From Pisaster brevispinus (Eukaryota; Echinodermata; Asteroidea; Forcipulatida; Asteriidae): 64,000 bases of DNA. A model generated the notes under the pieces. It saw nothing but the letters and a program-made list of their open reading frames with translations, was not told the origin of the DNA and made no database searches. Below are positions 30,985 to 45,900 of the stretch, in pieces (position 1 is the stretch's first letter; every line of letters starts with the position of its first letter). The position numbers were made by a program, and so were the translations under genes. The DNA is taken from assembly GCA_023634235.1 (NCBI GenBank), contig JAMKCF010000069.1:124001-188000 (forward strand), given 5' to 3'.

Positions 30985-33900
30985 GCCATTTTGATTTTTG
31001 GGGTCGAAAACAAAAGTGCGATTTGACGGTGCAGCGTTCTAGACTAGACTTCCCTGAAGACCTTTTCTGTGTGGGGACATGGCCAACTCCCAAAACCTGG
31101 GCAATTAGGAGCTTTCTAGCAAAAAGTGACGCCATCTTTCTTGCCCAAAATACCTCAATAATTCATGGAATAAAATGGTTGCGGCCTTCAAATTCGAACC
31201 AGCACCGTCGGGGGAGGTGTCCGCAAAAAGTGATCGCCGAAAATCGCCATGTTACCGGGGGTCGAATTTTGGGAATATTTGACAGGTAGTACCCTGTCGC
31301 CATTTTGATTTTTGGGGTCGAAAACAAAAGTGCGATTTGACGGTGCAGCGTTCTAGACTAGACTTCCCTGAAGACCTTTTCTGTGTGGGGACATGGCCAA
31401 CTCCCAAAACCTGGGCAATTAGGAGCTTTCTAGCAAAAAGTGACGCCATCTTTCTTGCCCAAAATACCTCAATAATTCATGGAATAAAATGGTTGCGGCC
31501 TTCAAATTCGAACCAGCACCGTCGGGGGAGGTGTCCGCAAAAAGTGATCGCCGAAAATCGCCATGTTACCGGGGGTCGAATTTTGGGAATATTTGACAGG
31601 TAGTACCCTGTCGCCATTTTGATTTTTGGGGTCGAAAACAAAAGTGCGATTTGACGGTGCAGCGTTCTAGACTAGACTTCCCTGAAGACCTTTTCTGTGT
31701 GGGGACATGGCCAACTCCCAAAACCTGGGCAATTAGGAGCTTTCTAGCAAAAAGTGACGCCATCTTTCTTGCCCAAAATACCTCAATAATTCATGGAATA
31801 AAATGGTTGCGGCCTTCAAATTCGAACCAGCACCGTCGGGGGAGGTGTCCGCAAAAAGTGATCGCCGAAAATCGCCATGTTACCGGGGGTCGAATTTTGG
31901 GAATATTTGACAGGTAGTACCCTGTCGCCATTTTGATTTTTGGGGTCGAAAACAAAAGTGCGATTTGACGGTGCAGCGTTCTAGACTAGACTTCCCTGAA
32001 GACCTTTTCTGTGTGGGGACATGGCCAACTCCCAAAACCTGGGCAATTAGGAGCTTTCTAGCAAAAAGTGACGCCATCTTTCTTGCCCAAAATACCTCAA
32101 TAATTCATGGAATAAAATGGTTGCGGCCTTCAAATTCGAACCAGCACCGTCGGGGGAGGTGTCCGCAAAAAGTGATCGCCGAAAATCGCCATGTTACCGG
32201 GGGTCGAATTTTGGGAATATTTGACAGGTAGTACCCTGTCGCCATTTTGATTTTTGGGGTCGAAAACAAAAGTGCGATTTGACGGTGCAGCGTTCTAGAC
32301 TAGACTTCCCTGAAGACCTTTTCTGTGTGGGGACATGGCCAACTCCCAAAACCTGGGCAATTAGGAGCTTTCTAGCAAAAAGTGACGCCATCTTTCTTGC
32401 CCAAAATACCTCAATAATTCATGGAATAAAATGGTTGCGGCCTTCAAATTCGAACCAGCACCGTCGGGGGAGGTGTCCGCAAAAAGTGATCGCCGAAAAT
32501 CGCCATGTTACCGGGGGTCGAATTTTGGGAATATTTGACAGGTAGTACCCTGTCGCCATTTTGATTTTTGGGGTCGAAAACAAAAGTGCGATTTGACGGT
32601 GCAGCGTTCTAGACTAGACTTCCCTGAAGACCTTTTCTGTGTGGGGACATGGCCAACTCCCAAAACCTGGGCAATTAGGAGCTTTCTAGCAAAAAGTGAC
32701 GCCATCTTTCTTGCCCAAAATACCTCAATAATTCATGGAATAAAATGGTTGCGGCCTTCAAATTCGAACCAGCACCGTCGGGGGAGGTGTCCGCAAAAAG
32801 TGATCGCCGAAAATCGCCATGTTACCGGGGGTCGAATTTTGGGAATATTTGACAGGTAGTACCCTGTCGCCATTTTGATTTTTGGGGTCGAAAACAAAAG
32901 TGCGATTTGACGGTGCAGCGTTCTAGACTAGACTTCCCTGAAGACCTTTTCTGTGTGGGGACATGGCCAACTCCCAAAACCTGGGCAATTAGGAGCTTTC
33001 TAGCAAAAAGTGACGCCATCTTTCTTGCCCAAAATACCTCAATAATTCATGGAATAAAATGGTTGCGGCCTTCAAATTCGAACCAGCACCGTCGGGGGAG
33101 GTGTCCGCAAAAAGTGATCGCCGAAAATCGCCATGTTACCGGGGGTCGAATTTTGGGAATATTTGACAGGTAGTACCCTGTCGCCATTTTGATTTTTGGG
33201 GTCGAAAACAAAAGTGCGATTTGACGGTGCAGCGTTCTAGACTAGACTTCCCTGAAGACCTTTTCTGTGTGGGGACATGGCCAACTCCCAAAACCTGGGC
33301 AATTAGGAGCTTTCTAGCAAAAAGTGACGCCATCTTTCTTGCCCAAAATACCTCAATAATTCATGGAATAAAATGGTTGCGGCCTTCAAATTCGAACCAG
33401 CACCGTCGGGGGAGGTGTCCGCAAAAAGTGATCGCCGAAAATCGCCATGTTACCGGGGGTCGAATTTTGGGAATATTTGACAGGTAGTACCCTGTCGCCA
33501 TTTTGATTTTTGGGGTCGAAAACAAAAGTGCGATTTGACGGTGCAGCGTTCTAGACTAGACTTCCCTGAAGACCTTTTCTGTGTGGGGACATGGCCAACT
33601 CCCAAAACCTGGGCAATTAGGAGCTTTCTAGCAAAAAGTGACGCCATCTTTCTTGCCCAAAATACCTCAATAATTCATGGAATAAAATGGTTGCGGCCTT
33701 CAAATTCGAACCAGCACCGTCGGGGGAGGTGTCCGCAAAAAGTGATCGCCGAAAATCGCCATGTTACCGGGGGTCGAATTTTGGGAATATTTGACAGGTA
33801 GTACCCTGTCGCCATTTTGATTTTTGGGGTCGAAAACAAAAGTGCGATTTGACGGTGCAGCGTTCTAGACTAGACTTCCCTGAAGACCTTTTCTGTGTGG

Positions 33901-36900
33901 GGACATGGCCAACTCCCAAAACCTGGGCAATTAGGAGCTTTCTAGCAAAAAGTGACGCCATCTTTCTTGCCCAAAATACCTCAATAATTCATGGAATAAA
34001 ATGGTTGCGGCCTTCAAATTCGAACCAGCACCGTCGGGGGAGGTGTCCGCAAAAAGTGATCGCCGAAAATCGCCATGTTACCGGGGGTCGAATTTTGGGA
34101 ATATTTGACAGGTAGTACCCTGTCGCCATTTTGATTTTTGGGGTCGAAAACAAAAGTGCGATTTGACGGTGCAGCGTTCTAGACTAGACTTCCCTGAAGA
34201 CCTTTTCTGTGTGGGGACATGGCCAACTCCCAAAACCTGGGCAATTAGGAGCTTTCTAGCAAAAAGTGACGCCATCTTTCTTGCCCAAAATACCTCAATA
34301 ATTCATGGAATAAAATGGTTGCGGCCTTCAAATTCGAACCAGCACCGTCGGGGGAGGTGTCCGCAAAAAGTGATCGCCGAAAATCGCCATGTTACCGGGG
34401 GTCGAATTTTGGGAATATTTGACAGGTAGTACCCTGTCGCCATTTTGATTTTTGGGGTCGAAAACAAAAGTGCGATTTGACGGTGCAGCGTTCTAGACTA
34501 GACTTCCCTGAAGACCTTTTCTGTGTGGGGACATGGCCAACTCCCAAAACCTGGGCAATTAGGAGCTTTCTAGCAAAAAGTGACGCCATCTTTCTTGCCC
34601 AAAATACCTCAATAATTCATGGAATAAAATGGTTGCGGCCTTCAAATTCGAACCAGCACCGTCGGGGGAGGTGTCCGCAAAAAGTGATCGCCGAAAATCG
34701 CCATGTTACCGGGGGTCGAATTTTGGGAATATTTGACAGGTAGTACCCTGTCGCCATTTTGATTTTTGGGGTCGAAAACAAAAGTGCGATTTGACGGTGC
34801 AGCGTTCTAGACTAGACTTCCCTGAAGACCTTTTCTGTGTGGGGACATGGCCAACTCCCAAAACCTGGGCAATTAGGAGCTTTCTAGCAAAAAGTGACGC
34901 CATCTTTCTTGCCCAAAATACCTCAATAATTCATGGAATAAAATGGTTGCGGCCTTCAAATTCGAACCAGCACCGTCGGGGGAGGTGTCCGCAAAAAGTG
35001 ATCGCCGAAAATCGCCATGTTACCGGGGGTCGAATTTTGGGAATATTTGACAGGTAGTACCCTGTCGCCATTTTGATTTTTGGGGTCGAAAACAAAAGTG
35101 CGATTTGACGGTGCAGCGTTCTAGACTAGACTTCCCTGAAGACCTTTTCTGTGTGGGGACATGGCCAACTCCCAAAACCTGGGCAATTAGGAGCTTTCTA
35201 GCAAAAAGTGACGCCATCTTTCTTGCCCAAAATACCTCAATAATTCATGGAATAAAATGGTTGCGGCCTTCAAATTCGAACCAGCACCGTCGGGGGAGGT
35301 GTCCGCAAAAAGTGATCGCCGAAAATCGCCATGTTACCGGGGGTCGAATTTTGGGAATATTTGACAGGTAGTACCCTGTCGCCATTTTGATTTTTGGGGT
35401 CGAAAACAAAAGTGCGATTTGACGGTGCAGCGTTCTAGACTAGACTTCCCTGAAGACCTTTTCTGTGTGGGGACATGGCCAACTCCCAAAACCTGGGCAA
35501 TTAGGAGCTTTCTAGCAAAAAGTGACGCCATCTTTCTTGCCCAAAATACCTCAATAATTCATGGAATAAAATGGTTGCGGCCTTCAAATTCGAACCAGCA
35601 CCGTCGGGGGAGGTGTCCGCAAAAAGTGATCGCCGAAAATCGCCATGTTACCGGGGGTCGAATTTTGGGAATATTTGACAGGTAGTACCCTGTCGCCATT
35701 TTGATTTTTGGGGTCGAAAACAAAAGTGCGATTTGACGGTGCAGCGTTCTAGACTAGACTTCCCTGAAGACCTTTTCTGTGTGGGGACATGGCCAACTCC
35801 CAAAACCTGGGCAATTAGGAGCTTTCTAGCAAAAAGTGACGCCATCTTTCTTGCCCAAAATACCTCAATAATTCATGGAATAAAATGGTTGCGGCCTTCA
35901 AATTCGAACCAGCACCGTCGGGGGAGGTGTCCGCAAAAAGTGATCGCCGAAAATCGCCATGTTACCGGGGGTCGAATTTTGGGAATATTTGACAGGTAGT
36001 ACCCTGTCGCCATTTTGATTTTTGGGGTCGAAAACAAAAGTGCGATTTGACGGTGCAGCGTTCTAGACTAGACTTCCCTGAAGACCTTTTCTGTGTGGGG
36101 ACATGGCCAACTCCCAAAACCTGGGCAATTAGGAGCTTTCTAGCAAAAAGTGACGCCATCTTTCTTGCCCAAAATACCTCAATAATTCATGGAATAAAAT
36201 GGTTGCGGCCTTCAAATTCGAACCAGCACCGTCGGGGGAGGTGTCCGCAAAAAGTGATCGCCGAAAATCGCCATGTTACCGGGGGTCGAATTTTGGGAAT
36301 ATTTGACAGGTAGTACCCTGTCGCCATTTTGATTTTTGGGGTCGAAAACAAAAGTGCGATTTGACGGTGCAGCGTTCTAGACTAGACTTCCCTGAAGACC
36401 TTTTCTGTGTGGGGACATGGCCAACTCCCAAAACCTGGGCAATTAGGAGCTTTCTAGCAAAAAGTGACGCCATCTTTCTTGCCCAAAATACCTCAATAAT
36501 TCATGGAATAAAATGGTTGCGGCCTTCAAATTCGAACCAGCACCGTCGGGGGAGGTGTCCGCAAAAAGTGATCGCCGAAAATCGCCATGTTACCGGGGGT
36601 CGAATTTTGGGAATATTTGACAGGTAGTACCCTGTCGCCATTTTGATTTTTGGGGTCGAAAACAAAAGTGCGATTTGACGGTGCAGCGTTCTAGACTAGA
36701 CTTCCCTGAAGACCTTTTCTGTGTGGGGACATGGCCAACTCCCAAAACCTGGGCAATTAGGAGCTTTCTAGCAAAAAGTGACGCCATCTTTCTTGCCCAA
36801 AATACCTCAATAATTCATGGAATAAAATGGTTGCGGCCTTCAAATTCGAACCAGCACCGTCGGGGGAGGTGTCCGCAAAAAGTGATCGCCGAAAATCGCC

Positions 36901-39900
36901 ATGTTACCGGGGGTCGAATTTTGGGAATATTTGACAGGTAGTACCCTGTCGCCATTTTGATTTTTGGGGTCGAAAACAAAAGTGCGATTTGACGGTGCAG
37001 CGTTCTAGACTAGACTTCCCTGAAGACCTTTTCTGTGTGGGGACATGGCCAACTCCCAAAACCTGGGCAATTAGGAGCTTTCTAGCAAAAAGTGACGCCA
37101 TCTTTCTTGCCCAAAATACCTCAATAATTCATGGAATAAAATGGTTGCGGCCTTCAAATTCGAACCAGCACCGTCGGGGGAGGTGTCCGCAAAAAGTGAT
37201 CGCCGAAAATCGCCATGTTACCGGGGGTCGAATTTTGGGAATATTTGACAGGTAGTACCCTGTCGCCATTTTGATTTTTGGGGTCGAAAACAAAAGTGCG
37301 ATTTGACGGTGCAGCGTTCTAGACTAGACTTCCCTGAAGACCTTTTCTGTGTGGGGACATGGCCAACTCCCAAAACCTGGGCAATTAGGAGCTTTCTAGC
37401 AAAAAGTGACGCCATCTTTCTTGCCCAAAATACCTCAATAATTCATGGAATAAAATGGTTGCGGCCTTCAAATTCGAACCAGCACCGTCGGGGGAGGTGT
37501 CCGCAAAAAGTGATCGCCGAAAATCGCCATGTTACCGGGGGTCGAATTTTGGGAATATTTGACAGGTAGTACCCTGTCGCCATTTTGATTTTTGGGGTCG
37601 AAAACAAAAGTGCGATTTGACGGTGCAGCGTTCTAGACTAGACTTCCCTGAAGACCTTTTCTGTGTGGGGACATGGCCAACTCCCAAAACCTGGGCAATT
37701 AGGAGCTTTCTAGCAAAAAGTGACGCCATCTTTCTTGCCCAAAATACCTCAATAATTCATGGAAAAAGATGGTTGCGGCCTTCAAATTCGAACCAGCACC
37801 GTCGGGGGAGGTGTCCGCAAAAAGTGATCGCCGAAAATCGCCATGTTACCGGGGGTCGAATTTTGGGAATATTTGACAGGTAGTACCCTGTCGCCATTTT
37901 GATTTTTGGGGTCGAAAACAAAAGTGCGATTTGACGGTGCAGCGTTCTAGACTAGACTTCCCTGAAGACCTTTTCTGTGTGGGGACATGGCCAACTCCCA
38001 AAACCTGGGCAATTAGGAGCTTTCTAGCAAAAAGTGACGCCATCTTTCTTGCCCAAAATACCTCAATAATTCATGGAAAAAGATGGTTGCGGCCTTCAAA
38101 TTCGAACCAGCACCGTCGGGGGAGGTGTCCGCAAAAAGTGATCGCCGAAAATCGCCATGTTACCGGGGGTCGAATTTTGGGAATATTTGACAGGTAGTAC
38201 CCTGTCGCCATTTTGATTTTTGGGGTCGAAAACAAAAGTGCGATTTGACGGTGCAGCGTTCTAGACTAGACTTCCCTGAAGACCTTTTCTGTGTGGGGAC
38301 ATGGCCAACTCCCAAAACCTGGGCAATTAGGAGCTTTCTAGCAAAAAGTGACGCCATCTTTCTTGCCCAAAATACCTCAATAATTCATGGAATAAAATGG
38401 TTGCGGCCTTCAAATTCGAACCAGCACCGTCGGGGGAGGTGTCCGCAAAAAGTGATCGCCGAAAATCGCCATGTTACCGGGGGTCGAATTTTGGGAATAT
38501 TTGACAGGTAGTACCCTGTCGCCATTTTGATTTTTGGGGTCGAAAACAAAAGTGCGATTTGACGGTGCAGCGTTCTAGACTAGACTTCCCTGAAGACCTT
38601 TTCTGTGTGGGGACATGGCCAACTCCCAAAACCTGGGCAATTAGGAGCTTTCTAGCAAAAAGTGACGCCATCTTTCTTGCCCAAAATACCTCAATAATTC
38701 ATGGAAAAAGATGGTTGCGGCCTTCAAATTCGAACCAGCACCGTCGGGGGAGGTGTCCGCAAAAAGTGATCGCCGAAAATCGCCATGTTACCGGGGGTCG
38801 AATTTTGGGAATATTTGACAGGTAGTACCCTGTCGCCATTTTGATTTTTGGGGTCGAAAACAAAAGTGCGATTTGACGGTGCAGCGTTCTAGACTAGACT
38901 TCCCTGAAGACCTTTTCTGTGTGGGGACATGGCCAACTCCCAAAACCTGGGCAATTAGGAGCTTTCTAGCAAAAAGTGACGCCATCTTTCTTGCCCAAAA
39001 TACCTCAATAATTCATGGAATAAAATGGTTGCGGCCTTCAAATTCGAACCAGCACCGTCGGGGGAGGTGTCCGCAAAAAGTGATCGCCGAAAATCGCCAT
39101 GTTACCGGGGGTCGAATTTTGGGAATATTTGACAGGTAGTACCCTGTCGCCATTTTGATTTTTGGGGTCGAAAACAAAAGTGCGATTTGACGGTGCAGCG
39201 TTCTAGACTAGACTTCCCTGAAGACCTTTTCTGTGTGGGGACATGGCCAACTCCCAAAACCTGGGCAATTAGGAGCTTTCTAGCAAAAAGTGACGCCATC
39301 TTTCTTGCCCAAAATACCTCAATAATTCATGGAATAAAATGGTTGCGGCCTTCAAATTCGAACCAGCACCGTCGGGGGAGGTGTCCGCAAAAAGTGATCG
39401 CCGAAAATCGCCATGTTACCGGGGGTCGAATTTTGGGAATATTTGACAGGTAGTACCCTGTCGCCATTTTGATTTTTGGGGTCGAAAACAAAAGTGCGAT
39501 TTGACGGTGCAGCGTTCTAGACTAGACTTCCCTGAAGACCTTTTCTGTGTGGGGACATGGCCAACTCCCAAAACCTGGGCAATTAGGAGCTTTCTAGCAA
39601 AAAGTGACGCCATCTTTCTTGCCCAAAATACCTCAATAATTCATGGAATAAAATGGTTGCGGCCTTCAAATTCGAACCAGCACCGTCGGGGGAGGTGTCC
39701 GCAAAAGTGATCGCCGAAAATCGCCATGTTACCGGGGGTCGAATTTTGGGAATATTTGACAGGTAGTACCCTGTCGCCATTTTGATTTTTGGGGTCGAAA
39801 ACAAAAGTGCGATTTGACGGTGCAGCGTTCTAGACTAGACTTCCCTGAAGACCTTTTCTGTGTGGGGACATGGCCAACTCCCAAAACCTGGGCAATTAGG

Positions 39901-42900
39901 AGCTTTCTAGCAAAAAGTGACGCCATCTTTCTTGCCCAAAATACCTCAATAATTCATGGAATAAAATGGTTGCGGCCTTCAAATTCGAACCAGCACCGTC
40001 GGGGGAGGTGTCCGCAAAAAGTGATCGCCGAAAATCGCCATGTTACCGGGGGTCGAATTTTGGGAATATTTGACAGGTAGTACCCTGTCGCCATTTTGAT
40101 TTTTGGGGTCGAAAACAAAAGTGCGATTTGACGGTGCAGCGTTCTAGACTAGACTTCCCTGAAGACCTTTTCTGTGTGGGGACATGGCCAACTCCCAAAA
40201 CCTGGGCAATTAGGAGCTTTCTAGCAAAAAGTGACGCCATCTTTCTTGCCCAAAATACCTCAATAATTCATGGAATAAAGATGGTTGCGGCCTTCAAATT
40301 CGAACCAGCACCGTCGGGGGAGGTGTCCGCAAAAAGTGATCGCCGAAAATCGCCATGTTACCGGGGGTCGAATTTTGGGAATATTTGACAGGTAGTACCC
40401 TGTCGCCATTTTGATTTTTGGGGTCGAAAACAAAAGTGCGATTTGACGGTGCAGCGTTCTAGACTAGACTTCCCTGAAGACCTTTTCTGTGTGGGGACAT
40501 GGCCAACTCCCAAAACCTGGGCAATTAGGAGCTTTCTAGCAAAAAGTGACGCCATCTTTCTTGCCCAAAATACCTCAATAATTCATGGAATAAAATGGTT
40601 GCGGCCTTCAAATTCGAACCAGCACCGTCGGGGGAGGTGTCCGCAAAAAGTGATCGCCGAAAATCGCCATGTTACCGGGGGTCGAATTTTGGGAATATTT
40701 GACAGGTAGTACCCTGTCGCCATTTTGATTTTTGGGGTCGAAAACAAAAGTGCGATTTGACGGTGCAGCGTTCTAGACTAGACTTCCCTGAAGACCTTTT
40801 CTGTGTGGGGACATGGCCAACTCCCAAAACCTGGGCAATTAGGAGCTTTCTAGCAAAAAGTGACGCCATCTTTCTTGCCCAAAATACCTCAATAATTCAT
40901 GGAATAAAATGGTTGCGGCCTTCAAATTCGAACCAGCACCGTCGGGGGAGGTGTCCGCAAAAAGTGATCGCCGAAAATCGCCATGTTACCGGGGGTCGAA
41001 TTTTGGGAATATTTGACAGGTAGTACCCTGTCGCCATTTTGATTTTTGGGGTCGAAAACAAAAGTGCGATTTGACGGTGCAGCGTTCTAGACTAGACTTC
41101 CCTGAAGACCTTTTCTGTGTGGGGACATGGCCAACTCCCAAAACCTGGGCAATTAGGAGCTTTCTAGCAAAAAGTGACGCCATCTTTCTTGCCCAAAATA
41201 CCTCAATAATTCATGGAAAAAGATGGTTGCGGCCTTCAAATTCGAACCAGCACCGTCGGGGGAGGTGTCCGCAAAAAGTGATCGCCGAAAATCGCCATGT
41301 TACCGGGGGTCGAATTTTGGGAATATTTGACAGGTAGTACCCTGTCGCCATTTTGATTTTTGGGGTCGAAAACAAAAGTGCGATTTGACGGTGCAGCGTT
41401 CTAGACTAGACTTCCCTGAAGACCTTTTCTGTGTGGGGACATGGCCAACTCCCAAAACCTGGGCAATTAGGAGCTTTCTAGCAAAAAGTGACGCCATCTT
41501 TCTTGCCCAAAATACCTCAATAATTCATGGAATAAAATGGTTGCGGCCTTCAAATTCGAACCAGCACCGTCGGGGGAGGTGTCCGCAAAAAGTGATCGCC
41601 GAAAATCGCCATGTTACCGGGGGTCGAATTTTGGGAATATTTGACAGGTAGTACCCTGTCGCCATTTTGATTTTTGGGGTCGAAAACAAAAGTGCGATTT
41701 GACGGTGCAGCGTTCTAGACTAGACTTCCCTGAAGACCTTTTCTGTGTGGGGACATGGCCAACTCCCAAAACCTGGGCAATTAGGAGCTTTCTAGCAAAA
41801 AGTGACGCCATCTTTCTTGCCCAAAATACCTCAATAATTCATGGAATAAAATGGTTGCGGCCTTCAAATTCGAACCAGCACCGTCGGGGGAGGTGTCCGC
41901 AAAAAGTGATCGCCGAAAATCGCCATGTTACCGGGGGTCGAATTTTGGGAATATTTGACAGGTAGTACCCTGTCGCCATTTTGATTTTTGGGGTCGAAAA
42001 CAAAAGTGCGATTTGACGGTGCAGCGTTCTAGACTAGACTTCCCTGAAGACCTTTTCTGTGTGGGGACATGGCCAACTCCCAAAACCTGGGCAATTAGGA
42101 GCTTTCTAGCAAAAAGTGACGCCATCTTTCTTGCCCAAAATACCTCAATAATTCATGGAATAAAATGGTTGCGGCCTTCAAATTCGAACCAGCACCGTCG
42201 GGGGAGGTGTCCGCAAAAAGTGATCGCCGAAAATCGCCATGTTACCGGGGGTCGAATTTTGGGAATATTTGACAGGTAGTACCCTGTCGCCATTTTGATT
42301 TTTGGGGTCGAAAACAAAAGTGCGATTTGACGGTGCAGCGTTCTAGACTAGACTTCCCTGAAGACCTTTTCTGTGTGGGGACATGGCCAACTCCCAAAAC
42401 CTGGGCAATTAGGAGCTTTCTAGCAAAAAGTGACGCCATCTTTCTTGCCCAAAATACCTCAATAATTCATGGAATAAAATGGTTGCGGCCTTCAAATTCG
42501 AACCAGCACCGTCGGGGGAGGTGTCCGCAAAAAGTGATCGCCGAAAATCGCCATGTTACCGGGGGTCGAATTTTGGGAATATTTGACAGGTAGTACCCTG
42601 TCGCCATTTTGATTTTTGGGGTCGAAAACAAAAGTGCGATTTGACGGTGCAGCGTTCTAGACTAGACTTCCCTGAAGACCTTTTCTGTGTGGGGACATGG
42701 CCAACTCCCAAAACCTGGGCAATTAGGAGCTTTCTAGCAAAAAGTGACGCCATCTTTCTTGCCCAAAATACCTCAATAATTCATGGAATAAAATGGTTGC
42801 GGCCTTCAAATTCGAACCAGCACCGTCGGGGGAGGTGTCCGCAAAAAGTGATCGCCGAAAATCGCCATGTTACCGGGGGTCGAATTTTGGGAATATTTGA

Positions 42901-45900
42901 CAGGTAGTACCCTGTCGCCATTTTGATTTTTGGGGTCGAAAACAAAAGTGCGATTTGACGGTGCAGCGTTCTAGACTAGACTTCCCTGAAGACCTTTTCT
43001 GTGTGGGGACATGGCCAACTCCCAAAACCTGGGCAATTAGGAGCTTTCTAGCAAAAAGTGACGCCATCTTTCTTGCCCAAAATACCTCAATAATTCATGG
43101 AATAAAATGGTTGCGGCCTTCAAATTCGAACCAGCACCGTCGGGGGAGGTGTCCGCAAAAAGTGATCGCCGAAAATCGCCATGTTACCGGGGGTCGAATT
43201 TTGGGAATATTTGACAGGTAGTACCCTGTCGCCATTTTGATTTTTGGGGTCGAAAACAAAAGTGCGATTTGACGGTGCAGCGTTCTAGACTAGACTTCCC
43301 TGAAGACCTTTTCTGTGTGGGGACATGGCCAACTCCCAAAACCTGGGCAATTAGGAGCTTTCTAGCAAAAAGTGACGCCATCTTTCTTGCCCAAAATACC
43401 TCAATAATTCATGGAATAAAATGGTTGCGGCCTTCAAATTCGAACCAGCACCGTCGGGGGAGGTGTCCGCAAAAAGTGATCGCCGAAAATCGCCATGTTA
43501 CCGGGGGTCGAATTTTGGGAATATTTGACAGGTAGTACCCTGTCGCCATTTTGATTTTTGGGGTCGAAAACAAAAGTGCGATTTGACGGTGCAGCGTTCT
43601 AGACTAGACTTCCCTGAAGACCTTTTCTGTGTGGGGACATGGCCAACTCCCAAAACCTGGGCAATTAGGAGCTTTCTAGCAAAAAGTGACGCCATCTTTC
43701 TTGCCCAAAATACCTCAATAATTCATGGAATAAAATGGTTGCGGCCTTCAAATTCGAACCAGCACCGTCGGGGGAGGTGTCCGCAAAAAGTGATCGCCGA
43801 AAATCGCCATGTTACCGGGGGTCGAATTTTGGGAATATTTGACAGGTAGTACCCTGTCGCCATTTTGATTTTTGGGGTCGAAAACAAAAGTGCGATTTGA
43901 CGGTGCAGCGTTCTAGACTAGACTTCCCTGAAGACCTTTTCTGTGTGGGGACATGGCCAACTCCCAAAACCTGGGCAATTAGGAGCTTTCTAGCAAAAAG
44001 TGACGCCATCTTTCTTGCCCAAAATACCTCAATAATTCATGGAATAAAATGGTTGCGGCCTTCAAATTCGAACCAGCACCGTCGGGGGAGGTGTCCGCAA
44101 AAAGTGATCGCCGAAAATCGCCATGTTACCGGGGGTCGAATTTTGGGAATATTTGACAGGTAGTACCCTGTCGCCATTTTGATTTTTGGGGTCGAAAACA
44201 AAAGTGCGATTTGACGGTGCAGCGTTCTAGACTAGACTTCCCTGAAGACCTTTTCTGTGTGGGGACATGGCCAACTCCCAAAACCTGGGCAATTAGGAGC
44301 TTTCTAGCAAAAAGTGACGCCATCTTTCTTGCCCAAAATACCTCAATAATTCATGGAATAAAATGGTTGCGGCCTTCAAATTCGAACCAGCACCGTCGGG
44401 GGAGGTGTCCGCAAAAAGTGATCGCCGAAAATCGCCATGTTACCGGGGGTCGAATTTTGGGAATATTTGACAGGTAGTACCCTGTCGCCATTTTGATTTT
44501 TGGGGTCGAAAACAAAAGTGCGATTTGACGGTGCAGCGTTCTAGACTAGACTTCCCTGAAGACCTTTTCTGTGTGGGGACATGGCCAACTCCCAAAACCT
44601 GGGCAATTAGGAGCTTTCTAGCAAAAAGTGACGCCATCTTTCTTGCCCAAAATACCTCAATAATTCATGGAATAAAATGGTTGCGGCCTTCAAATTCGAA
44701 CCAGCACCGTCGGGGGAGGTGTCCGCAAAAAGTGATCGCCGAAAATCGCCATGTTACCGGGGGTCGAATTTTGGGAATATTTGACAGGTAGTACCCTGTC
44801 GCCATTTTGATTTTTGGGGTCGAAAACAAAAGTGCGATTTGACGGTGCAGCGTTCTAGACTAGACTTCCCTGAAGACCTTTTCTGTGTGGGGACATGGCC
44901 AACTCCCAAAACCTGGGCAATTAGGAGCTTTCTAGCAAAAAGTGACGCCATCTTTCTTGCCCAAAATACCTCAATAATTCATGGAATAAAATGGTTGCGG
45001 CCTTCAAATTCGAACCAGCACCGTCGGGGGAGGTGTCCGCAAAAAGTGATCGCCGAAAATCGCCATGTTACCGGGGGTCGAATTTTGGGAATATTTGACA
45101 GGTAGTACCCTGTCGCCATTTTGATTTTTGGGGTCGAAAACAAAAGTGCGATTTGACGGTGCAGCGTTCTAGACTAGACTTCCCTGAAGACCTTTTCTGT
45201 GTGGGGACATGGCCAACTCCCAAAACCTGGGCAATTAGGAGCTTTCTAGCAAAAAGTGACGCCATCTTTCTTGCCCAAAATACCTCAATAATTCATGGAA
45301 TAAAATGGTTGCGGCCTTCAAATTCGAACCAGCACCGTCGGGGGAGGTGTCCGCAAAAAGTGATCGCCGAAAATCGCCATGTTACCGGGGGTCGAATTTT
45401 GGGAATATTTGACAGGTAGTACCCTGTCGCCATTTTGATTTTTGGGGTCGAAAACAAAAGTGCGATTTGACGGTGCAGCGTTCTAGACTAGACTTCCCTG
45501 AAGACCTTTTCTGTGTGGGGACATGGCCAACTCCCAAAACCTGGGCAATTAGGAGCTTTCTAGCAAAAAGTGACGCCATCTTTCTTGCCCAAAATACCTC
45601 AATAATTCATGGAATAAAATGGTTGCGGCCTTCAAATTCGAACCAGCACCGTCGGGGGAGGTGTCCGCAAAAAGTGATCGCCGAAAATCGCCATGTTACC
45701 GGGGGTCGAATTTTGGGAATATTTGACAGGTAGTACCCTGTCGCCATTTTGATTTTTGGGGTCGAAAACAAAAGTGCGATTTGACGGTGCAGCGTTCTAG
45801 ACTAGACTTCCCTGAAGACCTTTTCTGTGTGGGGACATGGCCAACTCCCAAAACCTGGGCAATTAGGAGCTTTCTAGCAAAAAGTGACGCCATCTTTCTT

